This document shows positions 12,057 to 22,184 of a stretch of DNA of 64,000 bases, piece after piece; positions within the stretch are counted from its first letter, which is position 1, and each line of letters starts with the position of its first letter. This DNA comes from Cyclina sinensis (Eukaryota > Mollusca > Bivalvia > Venerida > Veneridae), in the NCBI GenBank assembly GCA_012932295.1, contig JAAONU010000018.1, forward strand, positions 6,876,206-6,940,205, written 5' to 3'. The notes under the pieces are model-generated. The model was not told the origin of the DNA and searched no databases. It was given only the letters and a program-made list of their open reading frames with translations. The position numbers and the translations under genes were made by a program.

Positions 12057-12990
12057 GAAGGAGTATATAAACTTATATTAGTTGTGATATAATGTAGAAT
12101 TTTATTAACTATTCCAATAAACGAATTCAACTAACCATCAAAATGCAAGCCTTTGGTGTAAAAAAATTCGGCCATTTACATTTTAAGAGTTATGAAAGTC
12201 AGTGAGCCACTTTTTTTTCTAATGGCGTTTAAGAAGAGGGTACAACTAGCAAATACGGTTTAAAGAAATGAATAAAAATGTAGGTATTAGGAATTACTCT
12301 TATTTAGTGCGATTTAAGTTATCGCGCTTCAAGAAATTTGCAAGTCTTGCCGTGCGCGTTTATATAGCACAAAACGCACCAAAAATAAGAGCCATTCTCT
12401 AAAGAAAAACATACAAAAGTCTTTAGATAATAATAATATAAGTTGTTTATTATTCAAAATTGCCCTGACACTCGTTCCGTTACAGTATTTTAAAACATGC
12501 TTTGAATACTGGAAGCACCAGTCTGCATCAGATTCAATCGAATGCTTGATTTAAATTACCAACATCATGAAAAAGTGTTTTTAAGAAATTGTCCAGAACT
12601 TTCCTGATTTAACGACAAAGTTTTTCTTGAATAAGACAATTCATTCCTGAATGCGCGTGACGGCATTAAATTTTCTGAAACTGAGGACGCGATGGAGCAT
12701 TTTCTTTTTGAGGCATTTATTTAATGAACATCTGCATTCGAAGCAATAATAAGCCAAACTAAAGCACTGAATTATCTAAACATCATGTTTTTGGTGGATG
12801 AACCATGATTCACAAGTTTTTATCATTTTTACTTTGCTACTTTACCAGAGTCCAGAAATAAAGCTTTCACCCGTTTTCAGGCCTAAATCAGAATTTAAAC
12901 TATAAAAAAATCTTTAAGTATGTACGAAGCACACAAGCCAATCTTCAGTGCACATCATGATTTTTTTTAACTTTACAGATTTCTTATCGA
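12057..12990. other. Gene A intron 2: unique AT-rich, nothing recognised
   Basis: No array, no exon with compatible phase. Some T-rich and A-rich runs only. Confidence 0.45.
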
Positions 12991-12994
12991 AAAA

Positions 12995-13641
12995 GACTGT
13001 CTTACATTGCAAGCGACTGATTGTTGAGAATCTTGATATGTGTCCACGGACACAGATGCCCCCACATTCCATTGTAATGTCACAAAAAATCCTGTACAAT
13101 TACAGGTGCATGTAAACATACTGTCCTTAACATTGTCTAAAAATGCTAACTTACGTTTACATGCTGACAACTATTCTTGGAAAGTTTCATGCCTCTAGGA
13201 GTTATACGTTTGGGGTTCAACGCGACAAAAGTTTAAATATGGTAGTTTTCGCTTAATCAGTGGGGATAATTCTGTCGATCTCCAAATAATTTGCGTCACG
13301 ATACCCAGGTGCGTAAGTTCACGTGCTTACAACTTTTGTTTATAAATTTTCATAACTGTAGCAGTTATACATTTGGAGTTACACGCTACACAAGTCTAAA
13401 CATGCTATTTTTTGCTTAATCAGGGAGCATAATCTGCAGATCTCCAATAAATTTGCGTCAAAATACCCAGGTGCATACGTGCCCATGCTGAAAACTATTC
13501 TTAAAAAGTTTCATGGCTCTATCAGCGACACAAACCCGCAAGACAGCTGGACTTTCGGACAGCGTGACAGCGGGCGGACGGATGGACAAGGGCAAATCTA
13601 TACACCGCCACCCACCCCCAAAGTGGTAGAGGCATAGAAAC
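12995..13641 (+). mobile_element. HINE-like array with 'cacccaggtgcgtaagt' monomers
   Basis: The 5' block CACAGATGCCCCCACATTCC lies near 13050. About three monomers with 'gcttaatcag.gg.ataat' and 'tttgcgtca..atacccaggtg' follow, then a GCGGGCGGACGGATGGAC tract (13572) and an end 'cccccaaagtggtagaggca' that roughly complements the 5' block. The minus-strand open frames at 12914-13170 are repeat readings. Confidence 0.65.
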
Positions 13642-14185
13642 GTTCAACATGGGAGCAAAGAGCAAGTGCACGATGACGTATCCGACTATTTACTTTAATC
13701 CAATATTATTTGATTTGTTGTTGACGGTCGACGCAAAACAGACAAGAAACAAAGACTGACAAAAAAGGTTATGATTACATTTTGCTTGGTTGACTTTAGA
13801 ATTACATTACTTTACACTATATACAAATAGCACTATTTTTCATGACCTTTCCTATCTGAAATAACTTCCTGCAATGAAAGTATGATGTTTTTGTATTCCG
13901 TGCTTCAAAACAACCTGAGATTAAGGTCTATTAAATTAATGACAGTGTCAGCTAATACAGATATTGCATTTTACTTTAACATTTGCATTCAATGCATCTA
14001 ATCTAAAGTCAGGTACCAACTATGCGTTCAACGACTTGGTAAAAGTAACGTTTCTCCTAAGAGATAAATTGGCCAGGTAGCTACTTTCAAATTCTAATCT
14101 AAATGGCTGCAAATACAATTGGTCATATAAAGCACATATACTGATGCAAGTTTAAACATCGATTCTACAATAAAAGCATCCTTAC
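13642..14185. other. Gene A intron 2, last part: nothing recognised
   Basis: AT-rich and unique as far as visible. It flanks exon 2 on the donor side. Confidence 0.45.
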
Positions 14186-14606
14186 CTCATATCTTCCTCC
14201 AACTCACATAGTGTCATGCTGCATTTATGAAATAACATTTTTGGCATAACAATCTGACAAGTGATCCTTGTCCCTCGCTTCAGCCCAGCTGTTATTTCTA
14301 ATGATTCGTCGTGCATATATGTTGTTAAACATTTTGACAGATCATTGTCTTTAGCTTGTATGCACTTATACAAGTTAGTCAACTGATCCTCATTTTTTAT
14401 TTCAAAGACCATATAAATTAAGTCTTTCTCATCCACAATATCAATAATACTAACAAACTCCAAATATTTCCGTTTTCTAACGTACTGTTGAAGAAGGTAA
14501 AGATTGTCCTTCAAGTCTTTAGCAATGGCTCTGGAATGACGATCTGTAATTTGAACACTGTGCACACCTTCTTCTACTGCTTCAAGGGAAAGAAGCAATG
14601 CCACAC
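14186..14606 (-). CDS. Gene A, exon 2: main coding exon of an unrecognised protein
   Basis: A 421-nt minus-strand exon with acceptor TTTTACTTTTAG (AG at 14608-14607) and donor GAG|GTAAGG (GT at 14185-14184). It adds two bases of a split serine codon, 139 full codons (residues 12-150 of the predicted protein) and two bases of the next split codon. The peptide starts VALLLSLEAVEEGVHSVQ and is an unbroken mix of helix-like charged stretches (DLKDNLYLLQQYVRKRKYLE) and strand-like stretches (DKDLIYMVFEIKNED, GTRITCQIVMPKML), with five cysteines after residue 90. It looks like a globular alpha/beta domain. I see no transmembrane segment and no motif I can assign to a family. The open frame runs further upstream on the genome, but that part is repeat sequence and is excluded by the acceptor. 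Real-exon call: fairly sure. Function: unknown. Confidence 0.62.
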
Positions 14607-14621
14607 CTAAAAGTAAAATAA

Positions 14622-15216
14622 AACAAGAGCTGTCACTAGAAATTGACATATGGCCCCGAAATGTAGCTTTGAAATGAAACTGCTGTAAATATATAATTGA
14701 ATATGCCTGTGGAAAAGAGATCAGACAAAAATAGAGCATGAACTGGAGGTAAATGGTAAAGTAATGTTTTTCTGCTTCAGATTCTTATATAAAGCTTGAA
14801 GACATAATTAATTAATGAAATAGAAAGATGTGAGTGTGGCCTTGAATACGAACAATAATGTTTTATTCCCAACCCCTAATGATGTTTTATATATAACAAG
14901 GCTTGGTGACAAACATTCTGGTTTTAATAAAATCCTCCAAGCGGTTTTTGAGATGTAGCTTGGACAAGATTTTAATGTAGAAGTTATAGTAAAAATGACT
15001 AAGGGCCCATAACACTGCCAAAAATAATCCGACCAGAAACTCCTGATGATATGCACAGCTAAGATTGGTGACAAACATTTCTGTGTAGTTTCAATGAAAT
15101 CCCTCAAGCGGTTTTGGAGCAGAAGCGATGACGAATATTTTTCAGGACAGACGAACGGACAGATGGACAAACAGAAAGTGTGATGACTATATGCCACCCT
15201 TCGGGGGCATAAAAAC
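14622..15216 (+). mobile_element. HINE-like element, 'atgtagctttgaaa' family, copy B
   Basis: Starts 'aaacaagagctgtcactaga', 15 bp upstream (in gene orientation) of the acceptor of gene A exon 2. It has the 5' block ATGGCCCCGAAATG and monomers as in copy A, then a GACGAACGGACAGATGGAC tract and a 3' hairpin 'gccacccttcgggggcat' with AAAAACAC. The 5' block and the hairpin arm are near reverse complements. It fixes the upstream limit of the exon: the longer minus-strand open frame to 14739 reads into this element. Confidence 0.85.
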
Positions 15217-15729
15217 ACGAAATACTCAAGCTTTGTCAACTGTGATACTTTTCTAAATTTACATGAATATATTCTTAGTTTTTCTTTATATAACTAAAAA
15301 ATTGTCTTTGATACCAAGACTTGATTAACTAGAAATGGGGTTTTGACTGAACAAAAACATATGCCTCCCGCCCCCTCCCCCCCCCCCCCCCCCCCTGCAG
15401 CCAGTTGCTGTAGGCAGTATTGAGTCAGACGATTGTAAAATAAGGGGGATATTTTTGTCAAATGTACATGATGAACAAGAAACTCATACTCTGTCAAGAA
15501 AGGATTGAGCAGAAACCTTGTTTCATATTGTACAAAATGGTTGTATTCATTCAGTCTAGTACCTGTAGCATGTTGGAATCATGTCGATGGCAGTGCTGCT
15601 ACATAGATATGGGCAAAAAACATAAAGCCAGTTACAAGGTGTCTTCTTCAAGCACCCAAGTTTAATCTATTTCCATTGATAAGGAGAAAAGTTACATCAT
15701 GATAGCTGTAGTATGTTGGAACTTCTCCA
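15217..15729. other. Intron 1 spacer with poly-C tract
   Basis: A C-rich run at about 15369-15396 includes about 18 consecutive C. Otherwise no gene or array. Open frames here include a poly-Gly reading of the C run. Confidence 0.7.
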
Positions 15730-17010
15730 CAATGTACAATTTGACATTTAACCTCCAAGTGTGACCTTGACCTTGAGACACCACACCCGCAAAGTGGGTT
15801 CTGCACGTCGCCTTGATGAGGTGAACATCTGACCCAAGTTTCATAAAAATCCTTGATACAGAGCGGACACGATTTTGTGGCATTTGAAATTTAACCTCCA
15901 AGTGTGACCTTGACCTTGAGACACCACACCCGCAAAGTGGGTTCTGCACGTCGCCTTGATGAGGTGAACATCTGACCCAAGTTTCATAAAAATCCTTCAA
16001 GGGCTTTGGAAGATACAGAGCGGATACGATTTTGTGACGGACAAACGGACGGACAGACAGACAACCGGGGGAAAAACATTATGTCTCCCCCGATGAGGTG
16101 AACATCTGACCCAAGTTTCATAAAAATCTTTCAAGGGCTTTTGAAGATACAGAGCGGACACGATTATGATGCATTTGACATTTAAAGGGGCTGTGCTCCA
16201 GATGACAAAAAAAGAAAGTTTTCTTGTATTATAAATTTCTTGTAATATTTATGACTAATGCTTAAAAAATAACTTACTGACAAAATATAAGTCAAATAAT
16301 TACATTATAAATTGATTTTTCCCTTTCAAAGTGCTATACCGTAACGCAACGGTTTAACAATTTCGTATAAGATTTACAGTAAATATCTGTAATTTCACAT
16401 GCGGCGATGGTGGTGACAGTTAAAACGTTGGAAATGTTTTGTTAACATGAGGGTCCAGAGTTCAAATCAGGCTGAAGAGAAAATATTTTTTTTATTCTAT
16501 TTTGACTTTTATAATCAGTTTTGAAGTAAAATATTATGTTGTTATAATCTCACGGCATCTAAATATATAATTTATGAATTTTTTTTATGTCAAATCTGGA
16601 GTACAGCCTCTTTAACCTCCAAGTGTGACCTTGACCTTGAGACACCACACCCGCAAAGTGGGTTCTGCACGTCACCTTGATGAGGTGAACATCTGACCCA
16701 AGTTTCATAAAAATCCTTCAAGCGCTTTTGAAGATACAGAGCGGACACGATTTTGTGGCATTTGAAATTTAACCTCCAAGTGTGACCTTGACCTTGAAAC
16801 ACCACAACCGCAAAGTGGGTTCTGCACGTCGCCTTGATGAGCTGAACATCTGACCCAAGTTTCATAAAAATCCTTTACGGGCTTTGAAAGATACAGAGCG
16901 GAAACGATTTTGTGACGGACAGACGGACGGACAGACAGACGGACTGACGGATGGACAGACAACCGGGGGAAAAACAATATGTCTCCCCCATTTTTGGGGG
17001 GAGACATAAT
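15730..17010 (+). repeat. Tandem array 'accttgaccttgagacacca' with HINE-like end
   Basis: Four long monomers (about 145-158 bp) at roughly 15754, 15899, 16614 and 16772 carry 'aagtgtgaccttgaccttga', 'cgcaaagtgggttctgcacg' and 'gacccaagtttcataaaaat'. A terminal hairpin GTCTCCCCCATTTTTGGGGG closes the array (16981 on) after a long GGAC/GACA tract. A second, truncated end at 16036-16091 shows two copies joined. A MITE interrupts it at 16185-16612. Confidence 0.88.
16185..16612. mobile_element. 428-bp MITE with TA target duplication
   Basis: Terminal inverted repeats AAGGGGCTGTGCTCCAGAT (left) and, on the reverse strand at the right, AAGAGGCTGTACTCCAGAT (2 mismatches in 19). It is flanked by TA on both sides (16183-16184 and 16613-16614). 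Removing the element and one TA restores the array word 'atttaacctccaagtg' seen intact in neighbouring monomers. TA duplication and short size fit a Tc1/mariner-type non-autonomous element. No coding capacity. Confidence 0.88.
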
Positions 17011-17690
17011 AAGATACCTGACCTGCTTGTTAAAGCTGTTATAGATATAATTATATTTTTAAATGAACTTTTCCACTTATTTCAAACAAGTACTATGTCA
17101 AAAATAATATATGGAATTAATGTTTCCTATATAAAAGCAGAAAAATTGACTCCATGTTCAGTGAAATAGGTTGAGTATATCAGACTTACTTTATGAGTAA
17201 TAGTCTACTTTAAACAAACTGATCATTGTTCCCTTATTGTTTCAAAACTGTCATTGATATAAGTCATATCAGATAGGGAGCATGATAAAGAAACAGTGTC
17301 TGTATAGAAACAAGTAAAATGTGTTGCAAATGCAAAAGAGATTCGAAACTGAAGATTCAGACACAGGTGATAGCTCTAAAATATTAAAACTGGTGGCAGA
17401 TATGAAGAAGTTGCAAGTTTTCAGTCGTAATAAACATGTTTTATTAGAACACAAAACAATTTTTTGTAATAAACAAGCAAATTCGTGAAATTGATATCCC
17501 CCGCCAATTAATACAACTCACTGGAATGTGGCTTTTAAGTTTACACAGATCTTTAATCTTGGAATTGAGTGGCAAATCTGTTTGATTTTTTTATCTATAA
17601 TAAATCAATGCCCATAAAAAACTGAGCTGTGCAAATAAGAAATAGCTTTATAGTAAATTTCTTCGTATAAGAGAAAAGATGTCAAAACAT
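17011..17690. other. Intron 1 unique stretch
   Basis: AT-rich, no array, no exon with plausible splice sites. Confidence 0.45.
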
Positions 17691-18194
17691 TCTCAAAAAG
17701 CAGTGAAACAACAACAATTTTTGGTCTAAACAAGTAAAGAGTTAAGTTCCTATGCAGTGCATGACTCCTTAATGACATCTAGGCACCTATGAAGTCTAAT
17801 TTTGATACCTCATACTCATACTCATGATACTTTCTGAGCTATGATCTAACCACATACAAAGTTTGACGTTTATTACTTAAATAGTTTTTAAGTTATGTTG
17901 CAAATAAAAAGTGATGGTCGGACAGACAGATAAACAAACAGCTGACGGACAATGCCGAATATATATCCCTCTTCTGCTCAATGTCATCTATGCACCTATG
18001 AAGTTTCATGTTGATGCCTAAAATACTTAAGAGTTATGTTGCGAACAAAATCAAGTAAAAATAACAAAGGGCAATAACTAAAAAACTATCAAGTGAAGAA
18101 TAACAATTCCTATACACTGCATGACTCCTTAATGACATCTATGCACATTTGAAGTTTAATTTTGATATTCCAAATACTTTTAGACTTACGGTCC
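17691..18194 (+). repeat. Array fragments 'tatgcactgcatgactcctt'
   Basis: Three monomers with 'cctatgcagtgcatgactcc' and 'acctatgaagt'. An internal element end lies at 17915-17975 (GGTCGGACAGACAGATAAAC then 'atatatccctcttctgctca'). Confidence 0.65.
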
Positions 18195-18919
18195 AAACAA
18201 AAACTAGAGCTATCGATAAATAGGATTAAAACCTTCCGCAAGCTTTGGAACTGAGGAAGTAATTAGTAACAGTATACTTTGTAAAAGAATTGAAATAGTT
18301 ATGGTTGTAGGCAATTGAAGATAGTTGTGGTTCCTGTACACTGCATTTCCTTTTACTGTGGTTGACCATTGTATGAAGTTGCACTGAATTCCAACCGTTA
18401 GTTTTCAAGTTATGCTCTGGACAAGGAAAATCAACAATGGGCAATAACTCTGCAAATACTGAAGATGGAGTTATGGCTATTGTATAATGAACTTTCTGTG
18501 ATTTTGCTTGACCATTGTATGAAGTTGCATTGAATTCCAACCACTGCTTTTCAAGTTATGCTCCGCACAAAGAAAACCAACAAAGGTCAATAACTGTGTA
18601 AATGGTAAAGATAGAGTTTTAGCTCTTGTACAAAGCACTTCTTCCCGTTGTGCTTGACCATTGTATGAAGTTGCGTTGAATTCCAATCATTACTTTTCAA
18701 GTTATGCTCCGGACAAGGAAAACAAACAAAGGGCAATAACTCTGCAAAGATGGAGTTATGATTCTTGAACAATGCACTTCCTCTTATTGCACATGATAAT
18801 TGTATGGTTGCATTGAATTCAAACCATTACTTTTCAAGTTATTCTCCGAACCGACCGACCGACCAATCACCGGGTGACTCCCATATACCCACTCATACAT
18901 TGTTTAGGGGGCATAATTA
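18195..18919 (+). mobile_element. HINE-like element, 'gagctatcgataaa' family, copy 1
   Basis: Starts 'aacaaaaactagagctatcg'. Monomers of about 122 bp carry 'tgaccattgtatgaagttgc' and 'ttttcaagttatgctccgga'. It ends in (GACC)n at 18845-18865 and a GGGTGACTCC, 'gtttagggggcataatta' terminus. Copy 2 is at 18989. The minus-strand open frames (CPEHNLKTTGWNSVQLHT and similar) are array readings. Confidence 0.82.
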
Positions 18920-18988
18920 CATAATCTGCAGGCTCACTTTTAATCCTTTTCCTCAGGCGTGTAACTTTGCACCTTCTTACTTGCACCA

Positions 18989-20457
18989 AAACAAACACTA
19001 AAGCTATCGATAAATGTGATTAATACCCCCGCATGACTGCTTCGGAACTGAGGAAGATATTGGTAACAGAATACTTTGCAAAAGAATTGAAATATAGTTA
19101 TGGTTGTGGGCAATTAAAGATAGTTTAGGTTCTTGTACACTGCATTTCCTGTCATTGTGCTTGACCACTGTATGAAGTTGCACTGAATTCCAACCAGTAG
19201 TTTTCAAGTTATGCTCCGGACAAGGAAAACCAACAAAGGGCAATAACTGTGCAAATACTTGATATCAAGTTATAGTTCTTATACACTGCACTTCCAGTCA
19301 ATGTGCTTGACCATTGTATGAAGTTGCATTGAATTGCAACCAGTACTTTTTAAGTTATGGTCTGGAAAAGGAAATCCAACAAAGGGCAATAACACTGCAA
19401 ATTGTGGAGATGGAGTTATAGCTCTTAAACACATAAATTGCTGCTATTATGCTTGAACACTATATGAAGTTACATTAAATTCCAACCATTAGTATTCAAG
19501 TTATGCTCTGTAAGAGGAAATCCAACAAAGGGCAATAACTTTGCAAATATAGAAGATGGAGTTAAGATTCTTAAACACTGCACTACCTCTCATTGTGCTT
19601 TACGATAATTTGAATTTGCGCTGAATTCCAACCGGTAGTTTTCAAGTTATGCTCCAGACAAGGAAAACCAACAAAGGGTTATAATTCTGCAAATAGTATG
19701 GATGGATTGAGGCTCTTGTACAATACACTTCCAGTCATTAAGCTTGGCCATTATTTGAAGTTCAACTGAATTCCAACCAGTAGTTTTCAAGTTAAGCTCC
19801 CGACAAGGAAAACAAACAAAAGCCAATAACTGTGCAAATAGTGAAGAAAGTGTGATAGATCTTGTACAACGCATTTCCTTTTATTGTGCTTGACCACTCT
19901 TTGAAGTTGCGCTTAATTTATAATTCCAACTTGTAGTTTTCAAGTTATACTCCGGACAAGGAAAACGAACAAAGGGCAATAACTCTGGAAATGGTGAAGA
20001 TGGAGTTATGGTTATTAAACACTGCAATTCCTCTAATTTAGCTTGACCAATGTTTGAAGTTGCACTGAATTCCAACCAGTAGTTTTCAAGTTATGCTCCG
20101 GACTATGAAAACCAGTAATACAAATGGTGAAGATGGAGTTATGATTCTTGAACATTGCACTTTCTTTCATTGTACTTGACCATTGTATTAAGTTGCACTG
20201 AATTTGAACCATTAGGTTTCCAGTTATGCTCCGGACAAGGAAAACCAATAAAGGGCAATAACTCTGCAAATAATTAAGATGGTGTTATGATTCTTAAACA
20301 CTGCACTTCCTCTTATTGTGCTTGACCATTGTATGAAGCTGCATTGAATTCCAACCATTAGTTTACAAGTTATGCTCCGGACATGGAACGGACCGACCGA
20401 CCAACCACCGGGTGACTCCTATATACCCCCTAAACTTCGTTTAGGAGGTATAATTAA
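18989..20457 (+). mobile_element. HINE-like element, 'gagctatcgataaa' family, copy 2
   Basis: Starts 'aacaaacactaaagctatcg' with block TGATTAATACCCCCGC. About ten monomers of about 122-128 bp follow. The end has CGGACCGACCGACC and hairpin 'ataccccctaaacttcgttt' followed by AGGAGGTATAATTA; the last arm pairs with the 5' block. Confidence 0.85.
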
Positions 20458-20460
20458 ATA

Positions 20461-21173
20461 GAACAAGGCAGTCTGAAAAGGAAAGCTAAATCCCCTTCCG
20501 CAGCGGACATATGCATGAATGTGTACTTCTTGACCTTTAACCAACCATGACCTTGATGTTTTGCCATGCATATTATAAGCACATAGTCTCATAATAGTAA
20601 TTATTTGTGCAAAGTTATTTAAAATCTTCCATAAAGTCAATAAATTATGGAGAACATTTAACCTTGACATTGGGGGTAGCAACCTGGATGTTGGCTTCTG
20701 CACATCGTATCATAGTGGTGATCATTTGTGCAAAGTAATTAAAAATCTTTTCGTAAGCCAAGTTAGTAAGTTATAGAGCAGACGTGAAATGTGGATATTT
20801 GACCTTTAACTGTGACCTTGATCTTGTGGTAAGCAACCCAATTATTGCGCTCTGCACATCGTCTCATAATGGTGGTCACTTGTGCTAAGTTATTTCAAAA
20901 AAATTTCAGCGGTTTAAAAGTTATGGAGCAGACAAGAAGTGTAGACTTTTAACACTTGACCTTTAAGTGTGACCTTGACCTTGGGGTAGCAACCCAATTA
21001 TTGTGCTCTGCACATCGTCTCATAATAGTGATCGCTTATGCAAGGTTATTTTTTTTTAAAATCAGCAGTTAAAAGGTTATAGAGCGAACACGAAAGTGTT
21101 ACGGACGGACGGACAGACGGCGGCCATTCCTATAATCCCCTCCTCGCTTTGCGGAAGGGGATTAAAAATAGCT
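20461..21173 (+). mobile_element. HINE-like element, 'AATCCCCTTCCGCA' family
   Basis: The 5' block AATCCCCTTCCGCA (about 20492) is exactly reverse-complemented by TGCGGAAGGGGATT at the 3' end (about 21159). Three monomers with 'gtgaccttgaccttggggta', 'gctctgcacatcgtctcata' and 'aagttatt' lie between, followed by ACGGACGGACGGACAGACGG. The terminal hairpin has CCCTCCTCGCTTTGCGGAAGGGG. Confidence 0.87.
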
Positions 21174-21499
21174 AGGGGGATAAATAAAAAATATGAAGTG
21201 AAAAGTTACAGTTCCTATGCACTGCACTTTTACAAAATGAGATGAAACTACATAAAATTTTAGGTTTATAACTTAAAACATGAAAAATAGCAAAGGGGAA
21301 TAGCTAAAAAAATATAAAGTGAAGAGTTTCCGTTCCTATGCGCTGCAATTTTCCTCAATGCGATTTAACCAATTAATAAGTTTTCGGTTTATAACTTTAA
21401 TTGTTAAAAGATATGTTCCAATCAAAGTGTAATGGATGGACGAACAGCTGGACGGACAACACCCAATCTATATCCCTCCGCCTTCGGCGGGGATAAAAA
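21174..21499 (+). mobile_element. HINE-like element tail, 'atccctccgccttcggcggg'
   Basis: Two to three monomers related to 17691-18194 ('aagttacagttcctatgcac') are followed by GGATGGACGAACAGCTGGAC and the terminal hairpin with CCGCCTTCGGCGGGG, then ATAAAA. Confidence 0.78.
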
Positions 21500-22068
21500 T
21501 GTGTTATTTTAAAACTTGACCTTAACCTCTGACTTACTGAATGTGACTTCTTTAGTACTGTTTGCTGTTGAGGTGAACATCAATAAACATAAAAAAATAA
21601 AGGTAATTTTCTTTATTTTCAAATTTAGCAAATTAATAATCAGTCAAACACTGACTAACCACTAAGACTTGGACAGCAACAGAAGTTGAAAAATCCATTT
21701 AAGCATGACAGAGACGGAGCAAAGACAAGTTAATTCGTACAAATTCCAATCTTCGACTTATCAATATTGTGTAATACATTTTAAAGGTTATTGATCATGC
21801 ATCTACAGACTTTTTGTATTTTTGTTTTATTATTTACAAGGCATCTAAATGGAATAAAGTTTAATATTTTACAATGATACTACCTAATATACAAGAAATA
21901 AAGCTGCAAAGTTTATGAAATAATACAGATTTCATATGAAGACAAATAAAGTATAAACAACAATTTCACAATAAGAACATTGAAGCTGTTGATCTATTAC
22001 GACAAGTCATCTTGTCTGTACAAATGCTCATTAATCAGCATGGGCTCAAAAAAGTCTAGAATACTTAC
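21500..22068. other. Intron 1 adjacent to exon 1: nothing recognised
   Basis: AT-rich intronic sequence on the donor side of gene A exon 1; no array, no additional exon. Confidence 0.45.
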
Positions 22069-22121
22069 TCAATGGATCGCAGTCATCCGCAAATGCCATT
22101 GTTCTTTATGTGATCTATGAC
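22069..22121 (-). CDS. Gene A, exon 1 with start codon (coding part 22069-22099)
   Basis: On the minus strand a pyrimidine-rich acceptor ends in AG at 22123-22122, and a perfect GTAAGT donor starts at 22068. The exon holds a short 5' untranslated piece, then ATG at 22099-22097 in a good context (ACAATGG). It encodes MAFADDCDPL plus one base of the next codon. That phase fits the exon at 14186-14606, which begins with the two bases completing a serine codon. There is no signal peptide and the start is acidic, so a cytosolic or nuclear protein is likely. An upstream non-coding exon must exist because this exon has an acceptor; one candidate is the GTAAGT donor near 34001. The exon sits only 64 bp from the large inverted repeat that starts at 22185. 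Product not recognised. RNA evidence is not available here. Confidence 0.55.
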
Positions 22122-22184
22122 CTGAAATATGAAATTTAAAATACATAAAATTATGATTACATAGTTAAAGTCAAATGTAGCTAG

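Noticed and set aside
15692..17007. Overlapping minus-strand open frames with repeated 'KDFYETWVRCSPHQGDVQNP' peptides
   Set aside because: They are translations of the 15730-17010 tandem array; the repeated peptide follows the DNA period and breaks at monomer junctions.
18226..20269. Series of minus-strand frames with 'CPEHNLKTTGWNSVQLHT' repeats resembling a repeat protein
   Set aside because: Each is one or two array monomers in differing frames with stops between; frame is not kept from unit to unit.
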